A stretch of 64,000 bases of DNA from Urechis unicinctus (lineage: Eukaryota > Annelida > Polychaeta > Xenopneusta > Urechidae), in contig CM067344.1 of NCBI GenBank assembly GCA_034190875.2, positions 74,420,178-74,484,177 of the forward strand, given 5' to 3'. A program made the translations under genes and the position numbers. Below are positions 48,083 to 60,047 of this stretch, one piece after another (the first letter of the stretch is position 1; every line of letters begins with the position of its first letter). Under the pieces are notes generated by a model. The model made no database searches. It saw nothing but the letters and a program-made list of their open reading frames with translations, and was not told the DNA's origin.

Positions 48083-50481
48083 CCATGATTGTCCAAAAAT
48101 ATATAAGTCAGCAGCACAAGGGTAGCTGTCGTTTTTGAGGGGGGCTCGAAGGGGGGCTCGAGTGGGTCATAAAATCGAAAATAGGGTTTTCTCACCATTT
48201 TTCGTCCACCTTGACTAAACCTTAACGGTGTTCGTTCACTTCGACTATTCTTTAGCACAGAGTGTGGCCTACATTGGACCGGGAGCCTTGGCCCCAGCCT
48301 CGTACAAAGGTCGTTTTGGAACCGCAGCTAGCTAACCTCTATACCACGGGAACCCCCACAGCCAACGCAGCAGGCCACAACGGGTCAAAGTCCCCGGCTC
48401 CTCTGTGACCATATTTGACAAGCATTTAGACTAATGTAAAACATAAGGTATACGTAATGACTCATGCAGAGAAAGACCGTATGCAAAGAATTGGAAGCAA
48501 AGACTGGGAAGCGTCCACCGTATGCCTCTTCAAAGTCAGCCTTGGAAGAGCAGGGGCCGCTTGCATAACGCCGTCTTCGGCTATTTAGGTAAACATCGTT
48601 TTCAGAAAATTACGCTTCGGAGATTCGATCATTTAATAACAGAAAAACGGTTCAGCACAATATGTTGGTTAATGTTTGATTGAATGAAAGAATAAAATAT
48701 TTTGTAAATGTCAGTTGACGAAATGTCGATTGTGTTCTTATTTTATTCATTTTTGGGATGTTTTAATCATTTTAACGGCTAAAAACCGCTAGTCTCCATG
48801 CTTGAGGCTTGGAAGTTTAGTCGACTAAGTAATTTTCGAGCTGCGGCTTAGACTTTGCGGCTTGGCTAGCCGTTTGTGGAAGCAGCTTGCGCTAGCAGAT
48901 TTAGCCGCTATGTGTGTTAGTGGACTAAATAGCCGAAGACGGTGTTATGCAAGCGGCCCCGGGAGGCGCAGTTCCAGGCCCTAGAGCTGCAAGAGGTGAT
49001 CCCGAAAGTGTGTAATCAGATACTGCCTCCACAAGACGCTCCTTGGACACACGCATACGAAACTGCCAAAGATGAGTTTGACCTAGATGACGTGTCAATG
49101 CTTTGGACAACCTGGAGCACCAACGCGGGCTCCAACGCCGGGCTCACCACAGAACGCGCAAAAGAAATCCTCGAGAAGTTTTCCCCAGGCAAACATATAC
49201 TACGAATCAAGTTTCTGCAGGAATACCGAGAGGGCGAGTGGCAGCTCAGAGATAAATATCTGCCCGTGCGGGATCAGAATAAGAAAATCGTTCTGCTGGC
49301 CAAAAACACATCCAAGGGTCTTGGTAGGAATCAATCAGAAATACTGCTGTGTGGTGACGGCAGTCATCTATGTCACATATGTGGTCAGTGAGGCAGATGT
49401 CCAAAAGCTCTCCCCGATGAAAGAGAACACAAATGTCAACTGTGTGGCCAAGCGAGTCATGGAGCATTTCGTGCGGCAGTAGATTGGCAACCGATTAACT
49501 GAGAAAAGAAAAGACAAGATTCTAGAATGAGAAGAAGGGGTGCACGACGCTGGAGCACGGATAGGTGATCTATCTGTGTTAGAAAGCATCCTTTCTTGCA
49601 TTGTCGTTCGTGACATTGCCGGCGGCAAAATATCCCAGGGCACAAGATATAAGCACTGGGCTCCCATTGGGATCGTTCTTCACAATGGCCATGCCTGGTC
49701 GGCCAATCTCTCGTTTCCACGCACCCGCACAGTAGACTTCTACAAAGGCGACATCTGGCAATCAATTCAGGAAACCACCAGGGATCGACCTTGCGCAGTG
49801 TTGTTTCTGTGGCCCGGTGACGCCGGCTAGACCATTGACCAGTACGTACTCGAGGACGGCACTCTCTATCGACCTCGGGCTCTACCAAAGCATATACAGA
49901 CTGTGTGCACATCTCTTGGAGCCTCTGATCTCTCCGGTCGGGCTGTAGGTGCTAACCACGCAGCCAGCATACATGCACGTTCCAAAAACCAATGGCGACC
50001 TACACCTTTTGGATATCTCCCCGATGTTTGGGCTGCTTGTGTTCAGTATAGTAACGGTGGGGTGTGGAACATCAAGGATTACAAAACAGAGGATGTGACC
50101 GAGATCGACATGAAAATTGCTATCCAGCGTCCATCCAAGGACTGGGTGATTGCGCTCCCTGGTTTGCCCACTTGGGTCACCCACGCCACCGGTTTCGACG
50201 AGTGGCCATCAACTGACCACTGCCTGGGCCACAGGATTTGCAGAAGTGGTTGCATGGGAGTTTGCAGCAGGAGTACATCCAGTGGTCGTGCACTGGGTAG
50301 GTGGTCATTTCAGAGCAAAGAAATGGGTGCCACTGGCGCTACTTGCCTTCCTAGTGGAACGCCGGGTCCTCGTCTCCCTCCACCTGCGAGAGGCCATCAT
50401 ATCTTTTGAAAAGCAAACAGACGTGTGGATGCCTTCCGACAGAAATTTGGGCCGTAACCTGATCGGGAACCTCACACAGGG
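48083..50481 (+). mobile_element. 2.4 kb tandem unit, copy 2
   Basis: A direct repeat of 45680-48082 at an offset of 2403 bp, with the same frames (48942-49391 and others) and the same MITE. To the right of 50481 the sequence continues past the point where copy 1 restarts (50482 to about 50615), so this copy retains a little more of the original element. It is likewise broken. Confidence 0.45.
48553..48960. mobile_element. MITE with ~36 bp TIRs, second copy
   Basis: It is the counterpart of 46150-46559 at the same position within the tandem unit. The two differ by a few indels, so the MITE was present before the duplication. Confidence 0.85.
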
Positions 50482-50617
50482 ACCAAGCGTGGAGTGCAAA
50501 AACCTTACCCGACGCCTGGTCACATGGAGGCCGAGAAAGGCTTCCTAATGTGTGATATGTCCGCCAACGGAACGCTGTCCCATTGGCTGGGTGCTGACAT
50601 ACTACGACGGCAACCAG

Positions 50618-50862
50618 GGTCCGTGTATATACCGTCTTTTCGTTTTTCGTTTATCAAAACCAATAACCAAAAACGAAAAACAAAGGGCTAAACCGTAAAC
50701 CGTTTTTCATGTGCGACAACGAAAGACGGATAACACCAAACCGATTCGTTTTTCGTTTCTCGTTTGATCAAACGAAAAACGAGTGGCGCTGCAGTCGGCG
50801 GTGTTTGTACTGATACAAGCGGCTGGATATGTTGGTTGGTTGTCGCTTTGCGTTGGTAACTT
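50618..50862 (-). repeat. Copy of the GGTCCGTGTATATAC repeat family with a Q-like palindrome
   Basis: It starts GGGTCCGTGTATATACCGTC and runs to the GGCTGGATATGTTGGTTGG block, inverted relative to 29951-30160. It contains a strong palindrome at about 50745-50775 (TCGTTTGATCAAACGA core inside TTTTTCGT/ACGAAAAA arms). Sequence from 50862 to 51080 is unassigned. Confidence 0.6.
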
Positions 50863-51252
50863 TCTTATCACGTGCTTAGGATGTAATAGGTCGCGTGGGT
50901 GGTGCCGCGTTGGGGGCGGGTCCGGAGACTAGTTGCTGGAGTACAATCGCTGGGCTGGTCGGGAAGACTGGGTGGGTGTGGGTGGGCTGGGTCCACATAG
51001 CTCATGTGACCCCAATCTAGGCCATGCACAAGTGTTTATAGCGCGACGGGTAGGTTTCTGTTATCCATATGCCATTGTGTATACCACATCATTAGACTAA
51101 ATGCTTGTCAAATATGGTCACAGAGGGGCCGGGGACTTTGACTCGTTGTGGCCTGCTGCGTTGGCTGTGGGGGATCCTGTGGTATAGAGGTTAGCTATCT
51201 GCGGTTCCAAAACGACCTTTGTACGAGGCTGGGGCCAAGGCTCCCCGGTCCC

Positions 51253-52071
51253 TAGCTCCGGCCGTAACGGTAGCATGAATTTATACCGTTACGAAGAGTT
51301 CATCAAACACAAGTCGGCGAGATCTCGTTTGGGTTGAAGGGCTATATTTCGCACCTAGAAAATAACATATATCAAGAGCCTTTACAAAAAATAGACCTTT
51401 CGCTCCAAAAAACTTACCACCACTCAACGCTATTCTTCAATAAATGCCATCGATAGTTCGTTTCCGAACAAATCGCGATACGAAGTCTGCCATTTTGGAA
51501 ACTATTAATTCTCGCGATTTCCCGCATTGCCTTAGCATCCCAAGTGGGGGGCACTTACCCTAACTCGGATAGGGGTGTGCCGCGGGACCTCGAAAACCGT
51601 ACCCGTTGTACTCGTTGAGAATGAGAAAGAGTATACTCCATCGTACAAGGTATTATGCGAATGTCTAACCCGTCGTAAAAGTCGAAATGTCGAAAAAACC
51701 ACCCCCTTCGTGCGGCACATGTATACTATATCTTTACACTTAAGTGCCCCCTCCCCCCCGTCCCCGGGCTTAGCATGAGTCGTCGTCTTTCTGTGCATGC
51801 GCAGTGCATGTGGTCTTGAACTTGTAAACAAACATGTTTCTGTGTTTCTGACTTTTTACCGCTTCCCAAATTGATCAAACTATAAATAATTACCATGGAT
51901 GAAATCCCCCGCCGAAAAGGGATAAAATCGTCCGTAAAACATCATTTTATTCTATAACTTCTTCACTTGTGTATATTTGGTGTTGGTAGTTGTCTGAATG
52001 GATCTAAAAATATTCGCGTTGCGTTGTTTCGAGAAACGGTAAGACGTCTACGCAGACGTCTTGTAGGGCTA
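51253..52071 (+). mobile_element. Mutator-like MITE, 819 bp, with 9 bp target duplication
   Basis: The element starts TAGCTCCGGCCGTAACGG and ends GACGTCTTGTAGGGCTA. It is flanked by CCCGGTCCC (51244-51252) and CCAGGTCCC (52072-52080), a 9 bp duplication with one mismatch. A related element lies at 56740-57555. A 9 bp duplication is characteristic of Mutator-like transposons. There is no transposase. Open frames inside it are repeat artefacts. It encloses a GGGGCACTT-type repeat at 51546-51766. Confidence 0.75.
51546..51766. repeat. GGGGGCACTT...ACTTAAGTGCCCC repeat, copy A
   Basis: About 220 bp bounded by G-run/C-run inverted ends with internal copies of a CCCGTCGTACAAG-like unit and a GTGCCGCGGGACCTCGAAAA block. 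Sister copies lie at 55372-55640 and 57051-57275. Confidence 0.75.
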
Positions 52072-52250
52072 CCAGGTCCCATGTAGTCCACACTCTGTGC
52101 TAAAGAATAGACGAAGTGGACGAACACCGTTAAGGTTTAGTCAAGGTGGACGAAATACCGTTAAAATGATTTTAGGACCCACTCGAGCCCCCCCTTCGAG
52201 CCCCCCTCAAAAACGACAGTTACCCTTGTGCTGCTAAGTCATATGTATAT

Positions 52251-55200
52251 CTTCCTTTTCATTCGCCAACTCAACCTCGTATCGTATATAGACAGTATAT
52301 ACATGGACAATGCTTACCTTATTTAGTTGTATTAATATGTTAGATTGTTCATTCGTCCTATATCCGTCAACAAAGAAAACGCATCTGATACAGAGCAGCA
52401 ACTGTTAAAGGAGCTAGGGCAACAGATGTCGTGGGGTGACTGAATATATACATTTGATTGTGTGGACGCCTTTGTGCTACCATGGATTATCACGCAGGTG
52501 TTACGCAATTTATAATTCGCATCCTGTTTTCGAAGTTAAGTCTGCGTCTTTATTGTACAATTCTATAGATCGAGCGCTGCGCTGACGATCGCGGTCCATT
52601 CGACCAAAACAGGCGGTCCGCACAGGTCTTCCCTCCTGAAATCCTTCATTGATATTCGATTTAAGTAGCGAACGCTTTATATAGATGTCCTGGTTACACG
52701 GTAAACGTATCATGCTGACTCATATGCCACTTTGTCCTAGGGATGTTAATTCCCCCGCTGAAAACCTGAAGTAATAGCGCGCGTTATCATCGTCAACGGA
52801 ACCCGCTATGGATTTGGGTGGACTTTGCATGTGGTCCCCGGTGACTATTTAACCCCATCGCGACAAATTCAAGAGGTAGCATAGACGATAATATGCAAAG
52901 TTACTTGTGCTCCAGTTTGAAATACCAGCCCAATTTCGTTCTCGATTGTTTGTATCGACCTGCTGTTGTCGCAACTCTGTTGCTGCACAGAGCTTCTCGG
53001 TTTTATCCCACAAATTCACCTCACCTCTTCTATACACTCAGACTTACCCACCTGATGTTACATGTGTGTTGAGGTCGCAATCTGGGTACCTACTTCGCTT
53101 TGTAGCCAAGCCATATTCGATATATGGAGATAACCAGAAGTGGACCTATTCTGGGTAGACGACACAGATTCCCCACGTCCGATTCTTAATGATGCCAACT
53201 CTAGGAAGGACTCTTATAATCAGAATGAAGATCTTGATTTAATGGTGTCCCTACCAGATGCAAACTCTGTATACGTAGCTCCATTTTCTGTTCGTTACTG
53301 TTATGACTAGCAATACCTTGTTTGATCTGAACAATATGTTAAATCATATTCCATATGTACCTGCCAAGTGTAAGCACATGAGTTTCTATTTGGTGAACAT
53401 GTGTCAGGCGGTTTGCATAATAAAGTCTACAGTTGCCTAATCAATTGGTTTAAAGTCACCCTTTGCTTTGTTTTTCTCGCCTCCAAAACAAGTCTAGCAA
53501 GTGTTATGGTTCTCTTTGTAACTGTGCATGTCGAATTTTTTTCTTTGCTTCCCGGAGATTCCACCTTTGAATAAGGTCATGACCAACTACTACAGCTTTG
53601 ATAGCACCATCATGCATCCTTCCAGGCATATTTGAAATTGGATTCTCATGGTCATCATTCACTGCACTGCGCAGAAGATTTCCACTTCTACACACACCAT
53701 TTCTCATCTTATGGCTTGATGCATTACCAACTTCCAACGTCTGCTTGATCTTCTTGCTCCTAAACAGAAGCACCTCAATATTGCCCTACCTCCGTACTGG
53801 ACAATTCCATTGGTTATGCCATAAGGACTGTTTTGAATATATATTTTATGCAATATTCGTATGATAAGCAGTGACGTTTTTTGTGAGGCTTTTTTTCTCT
53901 GGATGCTATCCAACCAACTCCGACCAACTATGCGACCCAGGCAAATTAAGGATAAATATAGATACTCTTCCAGCCTGATGCAATTGAGGTATACAGAGTT
54001 CTCAATTATGTAAGAAAAGACCGGGGAACACATTCAAACTACATCTTTTACTGTCTTAAAGCAAACACACCTTTCAACGGCAGTGCTGAATTGAGAGGGG
54101 TTTTCTGCAATTGTCCACTCAGAGAGGAATCAAGTTTAATGTTACATGATTTGACACGAATTTCTAGGAGTGCCCTCCCAGGCAGTTCTCTTCTAGCTTG
54201 CATTTATGAAAATGGCTCATGTTTCCTACTGAAGACGTCTTTTACAGGTGAAACTTCCCTTCCTGTCCACCGTCTCCTCTTTTGAAGAACTGATATTGCA
54301 GTCATAAATTTGTATTTGGCTCTGCTGTTAAAGTGATACTCCAGTCATTAATAATGTTGTTCCATATTATAAAACCATCGAATATAAGTCGGTTTTAGTG
54401 AAATTGACCATATGTTTTATAATAATTTAGCCATTATTAATAAACTTTGGAAAAGGTATGGGTTCTCGTCGTCGGGCGAAGCCATGTTGATGCGCAAATT
54501 TTGGTGACGTGAGAAAGACATAAAGCTGTCTGGTTTTTCGGCAGAGCCATCTCCCTGCCCCGACGAGGACTAGCTCGGACAGATGTCATGGTCGAATCGT
54601 CAGTTATTGCGTAACTAAAATGGCGAAACGGACATTGCAGCGGGTTGGATGAATCAACCTGGATTCAATGAACGGCTCGCTTACGGTACAGCAAGCCACT
54701 TCATTCACGCCCTCTTCCAACCCGATGTTTTCCCAGTGAAAGAGACAAGACATGAGAACGCTGTCAGCAGACAGGTCATTTTTAGATCTCACCGGACAGT
54801 GGCTGTGATCGTTCATTTAATTTCGGATCAAGATATTTTATTACCCATAGAATCTCCCTTTTCAATCATCATGATTGCTTGATGCTTATGATTTGTATCA
54901 AATGTTCTTTATATAGGTTATCTTAATTTCCTTCTACCTTGAAGAACACTGTAAGACTAATATGCAGGTAGTGTGGCGATGTCACAACTTGGCAACAGTT
55001 AAGTTATTGTCACGGTGCGTGACTTGTCAGTAATATCCCTAAATGTTGTCAATATTTTAAGTGTAACTTGATAGAAATGAAGTTGGAACTTATTTTTTCT
55101 CATTTCTGCACTTGCAGCTTTAACGGAACAGCTGCTTCAGGTATCCAACGTGGATAGTGGTTGTTCAGTCCAGCAATGGATTATCAGCACCAGACCTGAG

Positions 55201-55370
55201 TTAGCCCAATGCATGGATAAAAGGTCCATGCTATATCATCAGATCATTGCTTTATGAGTGTAGCAGTATAGACCATACGTTTGGCTTATCAGCTTGTAGT
55301 CTCATATGCTTTTAGGCCTCATGTGATTTTTTTGTGGTGGTTTCCATTGGCTTGATGTGTGGTGCCCGGG
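52251..55370. other. No recognised gene
   Basis: Three kilobases of intergenic DNA. A minus-strand frame at 53504-53773 (89 codons, with NDDHENPISNMPGRMHDGAI then VVVGHDLIQRWNL) has protein-like composition and may be a fragment of a mobile-element gene, but no family is recognised. Another frame at 54649-54882 has no support. No repeat was identified with confidence. Confidence 0.3.
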
Positions 55371-55371
55371 G

Positions 55372-55640
55372 TTGGGGGGGAGGGCACTTGGCCTTAAACT
55401 GGATAGAGGTGTGCCGCGGGACCTCGAAAACCCGTACCCGTCGTAAAAGGTCAAAATGGCCAAAAGCATACCCCGTCGTACAAGGTATTATGCGAATATA
55501 TGACCCGTCGTAAAGATTGAGGCTGAAAAACATACCCCGTCGTACAAGTATGAGGCCCAAAAACCCGTCGTACAAGTCGAGAGGCCGAAAAAACATACCC
55601 CGTCGCGCGGCACATATATACTACCTCTATACACTTAAGT
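55372..55640. repeat. GGGGCACTT...ACTTAAGTG repeat, copy B, with expanded internal array
   Basis: It has the same ends and GTGCCGCGGGACCTCGAAAA block as copies A and C but more internal repeats of the CCCGTCGTACAAG-type unit. It is followed by a run of about 24 or more G bases near 55641-55663. This copy stands alone, outside any Mutator-like element. Confidence 0.7.
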
Positions 55641-55670
55641 GGGGGGGGGGGGGGGGGGGGGGGTGTGGTG

Positions 55671-56739
55671 ACAGTTTAGTGTTATTGTGCTGAAAAGACT
55701 AATTGCTCAAGAGTATGAAACATATCTTCCAGGGCTTTGTTTTTGTCTTTGGAACTTACTTTACACCTATGACTACCGAAAGCTAATTGTGGCATTAATT
55801 CATATTGTGTACACTCTATAGATGATAACCTATATAGTCATCGACAAGGGTTAATTTCTAATGGACATATTGTATACTTTCAAGGCACATGAATATCATA
55901 TTTATATAGTTTTGGCATATTTGGTGATGCCAAAGAAGTAACTTATACCATGTTATTCAAATGTCTACATAATATCTTCTTTTTAATTCGTTTTTGTCGT
56001 TTCATTATTTTAATGCCTACATGCCATCATCAACTGTCAGTATTGATAAAATCATGGATGAATATATAATTTGTTATGTTTATTACAAATTGCGATGCAT
56101 GACAAGATAAATGGTATATAGTGGATTGGTTTGTGGATTCCAAAACTATACAGACCAAATGATTCATAACTGTCTTATTTACTTCATAAATTAACATACA
56201 CAGACATCGCCTGTAGCAATATTACAGGCTTCTTCACAAGTTTGACTACAAAATCAAACGATACACCAAACAACACCTACAAATTAAGTACCACAAACGG
56301 TACTTACAACAAGCAATGTTTTCCCGACGTATCGGAATAAAACTGAAGCTTAAATCGTCTGACTTTCTCGGATCAGTTGGTGAGGTTTGTCCGACTTACT
56401 CGGAGACTGACTTTCTCGGAACTACTCAGAAGTTGTTGTCGTTGTTGTTGTTTATTCAAATTAGAGTGGTTTTGGCAGGTTTGGCCATGAACCACTCTAA
56501 TCAGAAGGGCTCTATCCCAGATAATGTGGATTACGTGACCACACATGCAAAACCACAAATATAAAAGTTATTACAATAGAATAATAGAATAAGTTTACAA
56601 AACACATAAAATAGTGAAATACATAAAGAAAACTACCAATGAACATTTATCATTAAAAGTACCTAAATCATTCAAATGCAGGTACAGCCGCAAAACGGCA
56701 ACCCCAATAATGCAAATTTACAAAAACCGTGTGCGTCAC
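55671..56739. other. No gene seen
   Basis: AT-rich intergenic DNA. A short GTTGTT tract lies near 56432-56453. No frame has a known domain. Confidence 0.4.
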
Positions 56740-57555
56740 TAGCTCCGGTCGTAACGGTAACATGAATTTATACCGTTACGATACGACGGTTTGAGCGCTT
56801 CATTAAAGAAAAAGTTGGTGGCCTTACGCATTTGGGTGCTCAATTACGCATCCAAAAAATAACATATATCAAGAGCCTGTACTACAAACAGTCCCTACGC
56901 GCAAAAAAAATTACCCCAACCCGACGCTATTCTTCAAGAAATGCCATCGATACATCATTTCCGAACAGTCAAGATACCATGACCGCCATTTTGAAAACAT
57001 ATTGTGTCGCGTGATTTACCGCCGCCTCATTTGCATTGCTGTAGCATCTTGGGGGGGGGGGGGGGGGCACTTGACCCTAACTCGGATAGGGGTGTGCCGC
57101 GGGACCTCGAAAACCCGTACCTGTTGAACAAGTTGAGAATGGCAAAAAGTATACCCCGTCGTACAAGGTATAATGCGAATGTATAAACCGTCGTACAAGA
57201 CGAGAGGCCGAAAAAACATACCCGGTCGCGCGGCACATGTATAATACCTCTATACACTTAAGTGCCCCCCCCCCGGGCTTAATGTTAGTCGTCATTCTGA
57301 GCATGCGCGATGTACGTGGTCTTGAACTTGAAAACAAACATGTTGCTGTGTTTCGGACTTTTTACCGCTTCCCAAATTGATCGAACTATAAATAATTACC
57401 ATGGATGAAATTGTCCGTAAAGCATCATTGCATTCTATAACTCCATCACTTGGGTATGTTTGGTGTTTGGTAGTTGTCTGAATCGATCTCAATTCTTTTT
57501 CATTGCGTCGTTTTCTGAGAAAGTAAGACGTCTACTCAGACGTCTTGTAGGGCTA
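56740..57555 (+). mobile_element. Mutator-like MITE, 816 bp, with perfect 9 bp target duplication
   Basis: It starts TAGCTCCGGTCGTAACGG and ends GACGTCTTGTAGGGCTA. GTGCGTCAC occurs directly on both sides (56731-56739 and 57556-57564). Alignment with 51253-52071 runs end to end with clear divergence. It contains a GGGGCACTT-type repeat at 57051-57275 at the same internal place. It codes for nothing recognisable. Confidence 0.85.
57051..57275. repeat. GGGGCACTT...ACTTAAGTGCCCC repeat, copy C
   Basis: A G run (about 57051-57067) opens it and a C run (about 57264-57274) closes it. The internal sequence matches copies A and B. Confidence 0.75.
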
Positions 57556-57564
57556 GTGCGTCAC

Positions 57565-60047
57565 ATACTTGTGCATCTCCTGTTTGGATTATCAAAACAC
57601 TAATAATCTAATAATGTAGATAGGCGCAAATACACAATTCAGAATTGTTTAATTAACAAAACATTCATATTTTGTTGAATAACATAGAAATGATTTAAAA
57701 ATTAAACGGCCAAAATTAAAACAGACTGTTGACTCATTCTCAAGGCAGCGAATTAGTGTTGCTAAGCAACAAAAACCCAACAACTTTTTTGTCAGTTCTA
57801 ATCTTGATGGCTCGAACAACGAACATTGCCAACTTGACACAGGTTCTTCATACTTATGCATGAAATTTTCTTAAGTTGGGAACAAAAATCATAATTCAAA
57901 ATTTTATTAGTCATACCTTCTAAGAATAAAGCATGGGGAGGCCAACTAAGTAATTTCGATTTCTTCGCAACTTCGCGGAATCGGCTGTTCCTGTGGAACA
58001 TACTTAAAAAATGCTTTCCAGTTGATGTTTCATTGCCCCGTTTACATCCGGTTTCTGACCTGGCCTCACACGTTTGTTTGTAAACTATAAACAAATAATA
58101 ATGATCAACACTTCCTAATAATCTGTATGATATATGGATACAAAATGACGACAGCTTCAAAGTGCAGTTCGTAGAATCCATGCTATTTTGTGTTTCTCTC
58201 GATAAAACAAGAAAATATACGGTTACCAAGCAGCCAGTGAGAGGAAACAAATCTGGAACAGCTGTTACAATGCTCACGACCACTCCCTGTGTGCAGTTTC
58301 TCCGAACACGGAAAGGAATATAATCGTAATTATAATTTGGTGTGTATTCATTTATCGCTCTATAAAATCATTATCATTTATTTGGTTGATGATGAAATTT
58401 TTCTTGGATAAAATTATGCCTTAAAAAGCCTGCGGATGATAACGTCTGAGGTGGGTGGACGGATGCCAAATAAAACAGTGGATGCAGATCGACCGCAGGT
58501 TATTCCTGCCTTACTAGAGACAGTCGATCGCTTATCAACAACTTTTCTTATTAATCACTGACAAAAGTTGGCAAATGGACTTAAGTCTGCATGTGGACCG
58601 TAGTGGCTATACCAAGTTCGTTTTTGTGATAACTCTGCCGAGTATCTCTCTCCAGTCTACTTACCTGCTTACAGCTAAACTAGTTGAGTACTGAATCATG
58701 TTGTAAATGAAACTTCAAGTTTGTTATATAACATAAACATATTGTGAGTTGATGTCTATCCTCATTGGTTCACCTAAACACGGTAATGCCATGTTTTTTT
58801 AAAATTTAAAACATGCGGAGTAGTACAAGTCTGGTCATACCCAGATAGTTAATATTCTGCCTGACCATTCCAGGTAATACTGAATAGGAAGTTTCTATTT
58901 GTATTCGAGTATTAGTCCAACAGACCAACACCAGCTCGATCACGTTCTTGGTTCAATACTACTGACAAGCTATTTTTTATTGCGAGAAATGACAATGTTA
59001 AACTGTCCCCTGAACAGTTCTCTTTAGAGATTCAAGTTACCTTCTTGTCCTAATTGCTTTGTAATTTCATTAGTGCTTAATTTGCTGGTAAGTCGTCCTT
59101 GTAGAGAACTTTTAACATATTGGTGGATTATTCCTAAGTTCTCCATATTGTTTAGGCAAGGCAATTCGCCCGTGGTGTTTTGATGATCTGATGCCACCTT
59201 AGGCAGCTCGGATGTGAGGGATCGAAAGTATTAAATAGCGCGGAGCTGTCAGAGACGGAGTTTCTTTGCCTACATATTGTTGTGCTCTTTTCTTCCATGT
59301 GTGATGATCAAGTGTGAATTTTCGTTGAATTGCCAACACAAGGTATCTATCACAACATTCTGGAATTCTCTGTAATGGTAATGCATGGCAACAATTTCTG
59401 TCGCAATATTTCCCTTATCACTTGAATCAGTCACACCTCATTTTTCAATTAGATTTTCGTAATTTTTATCATTATGTGTAACTTATTCTTATGTGATTTA
59501 TCAACTTATGTGGTGTCATGTTTCTTTATTGACATTGATATATTAATGAAACAAGACTTTTCTTCACATGTCTTTATTTATTATTATGGAAGATAAAATG
59601 GAACTTGTCTTGAAAATGCTTTTGACAACAACATTTTACACCATTCAAAACTATTTTTGAGCTCATATCCACTTGCATTATCCTTATAGGGACATGGTTA
59701 AAAACTAAGCCAGTAGAATTCCTGTTAGACCAGTGAAATTTCCAGCATAACTGTTCTAAGCGTCCAATGGAAATTTTGTGCCAAGGCTCAAGTACAGACA
59801 TCGTTGCCATTGCCCAAAAGTTAATGTACTGCCATTTCTGTTGGAAATGTCTATAAAACTATGGAACAAAATCATCAGTGCCGGTTCTTATGGCGCAGTG
59901 GTAAACTGCATGGCCTTCCCACCCACAGATGTGTGATGTTCATCTGTATACTCTGTCTTGTTTTCTGTTGTACCAGTGTGTACAGTGCTGTGGAGGACAG
60001 AATTAACCTGTGCCTAACTCCAGCGGTGGCTAAGAGGATCGGCAGAT
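57565..60047. other. Upstream region of CCDC60, no gene seen
   Basis: A minus-strand frame of 161 codons at 57798-58283 has no recognised family and an AT-rich, low-information composition, so it is not called. The promoter and any 5' untranslated exon of CCDC60 probably lie in 59200-60047. A hydrophobic plus-strand frame at 59861-60076 overlaps the CCDC60 start in another frame and is not supported. Confidence 0.35.

Larger units (their letters stand above)
51085..52250 (-). repeat. Inverted partial copy of the 2.4 kb unit, split by a MITE
   Basis: Segments 51085-51252 and 52072-52250 together are the complement of about 45700-46035 (the first part of the tandem unit). The 819 bp Mutator-like element at 51253-52071 interrupts it. 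It is more diverged from the tandem copies than they are from each other. Confidence 0.75.

Noticed and set aside
45680-50481. The 2.4 kb direct repeats as a pair of LTRs
   Set aside because: They abut directly with no internal region, start and end without TG...CA, and contain coding-like frames, so a tandem duplication fits better.
55312-57337. Minus-strand frames with FRPL.LYDG-type repeats
   Set aside because: They are translations of the CCCGTCGTACAAG-like internal array of the G-run repeats.
57798-58283. 161-codon minus-strand frame
   Set aside because: No family recognised, AT-rich composition and no supporting neighbours or splice context.
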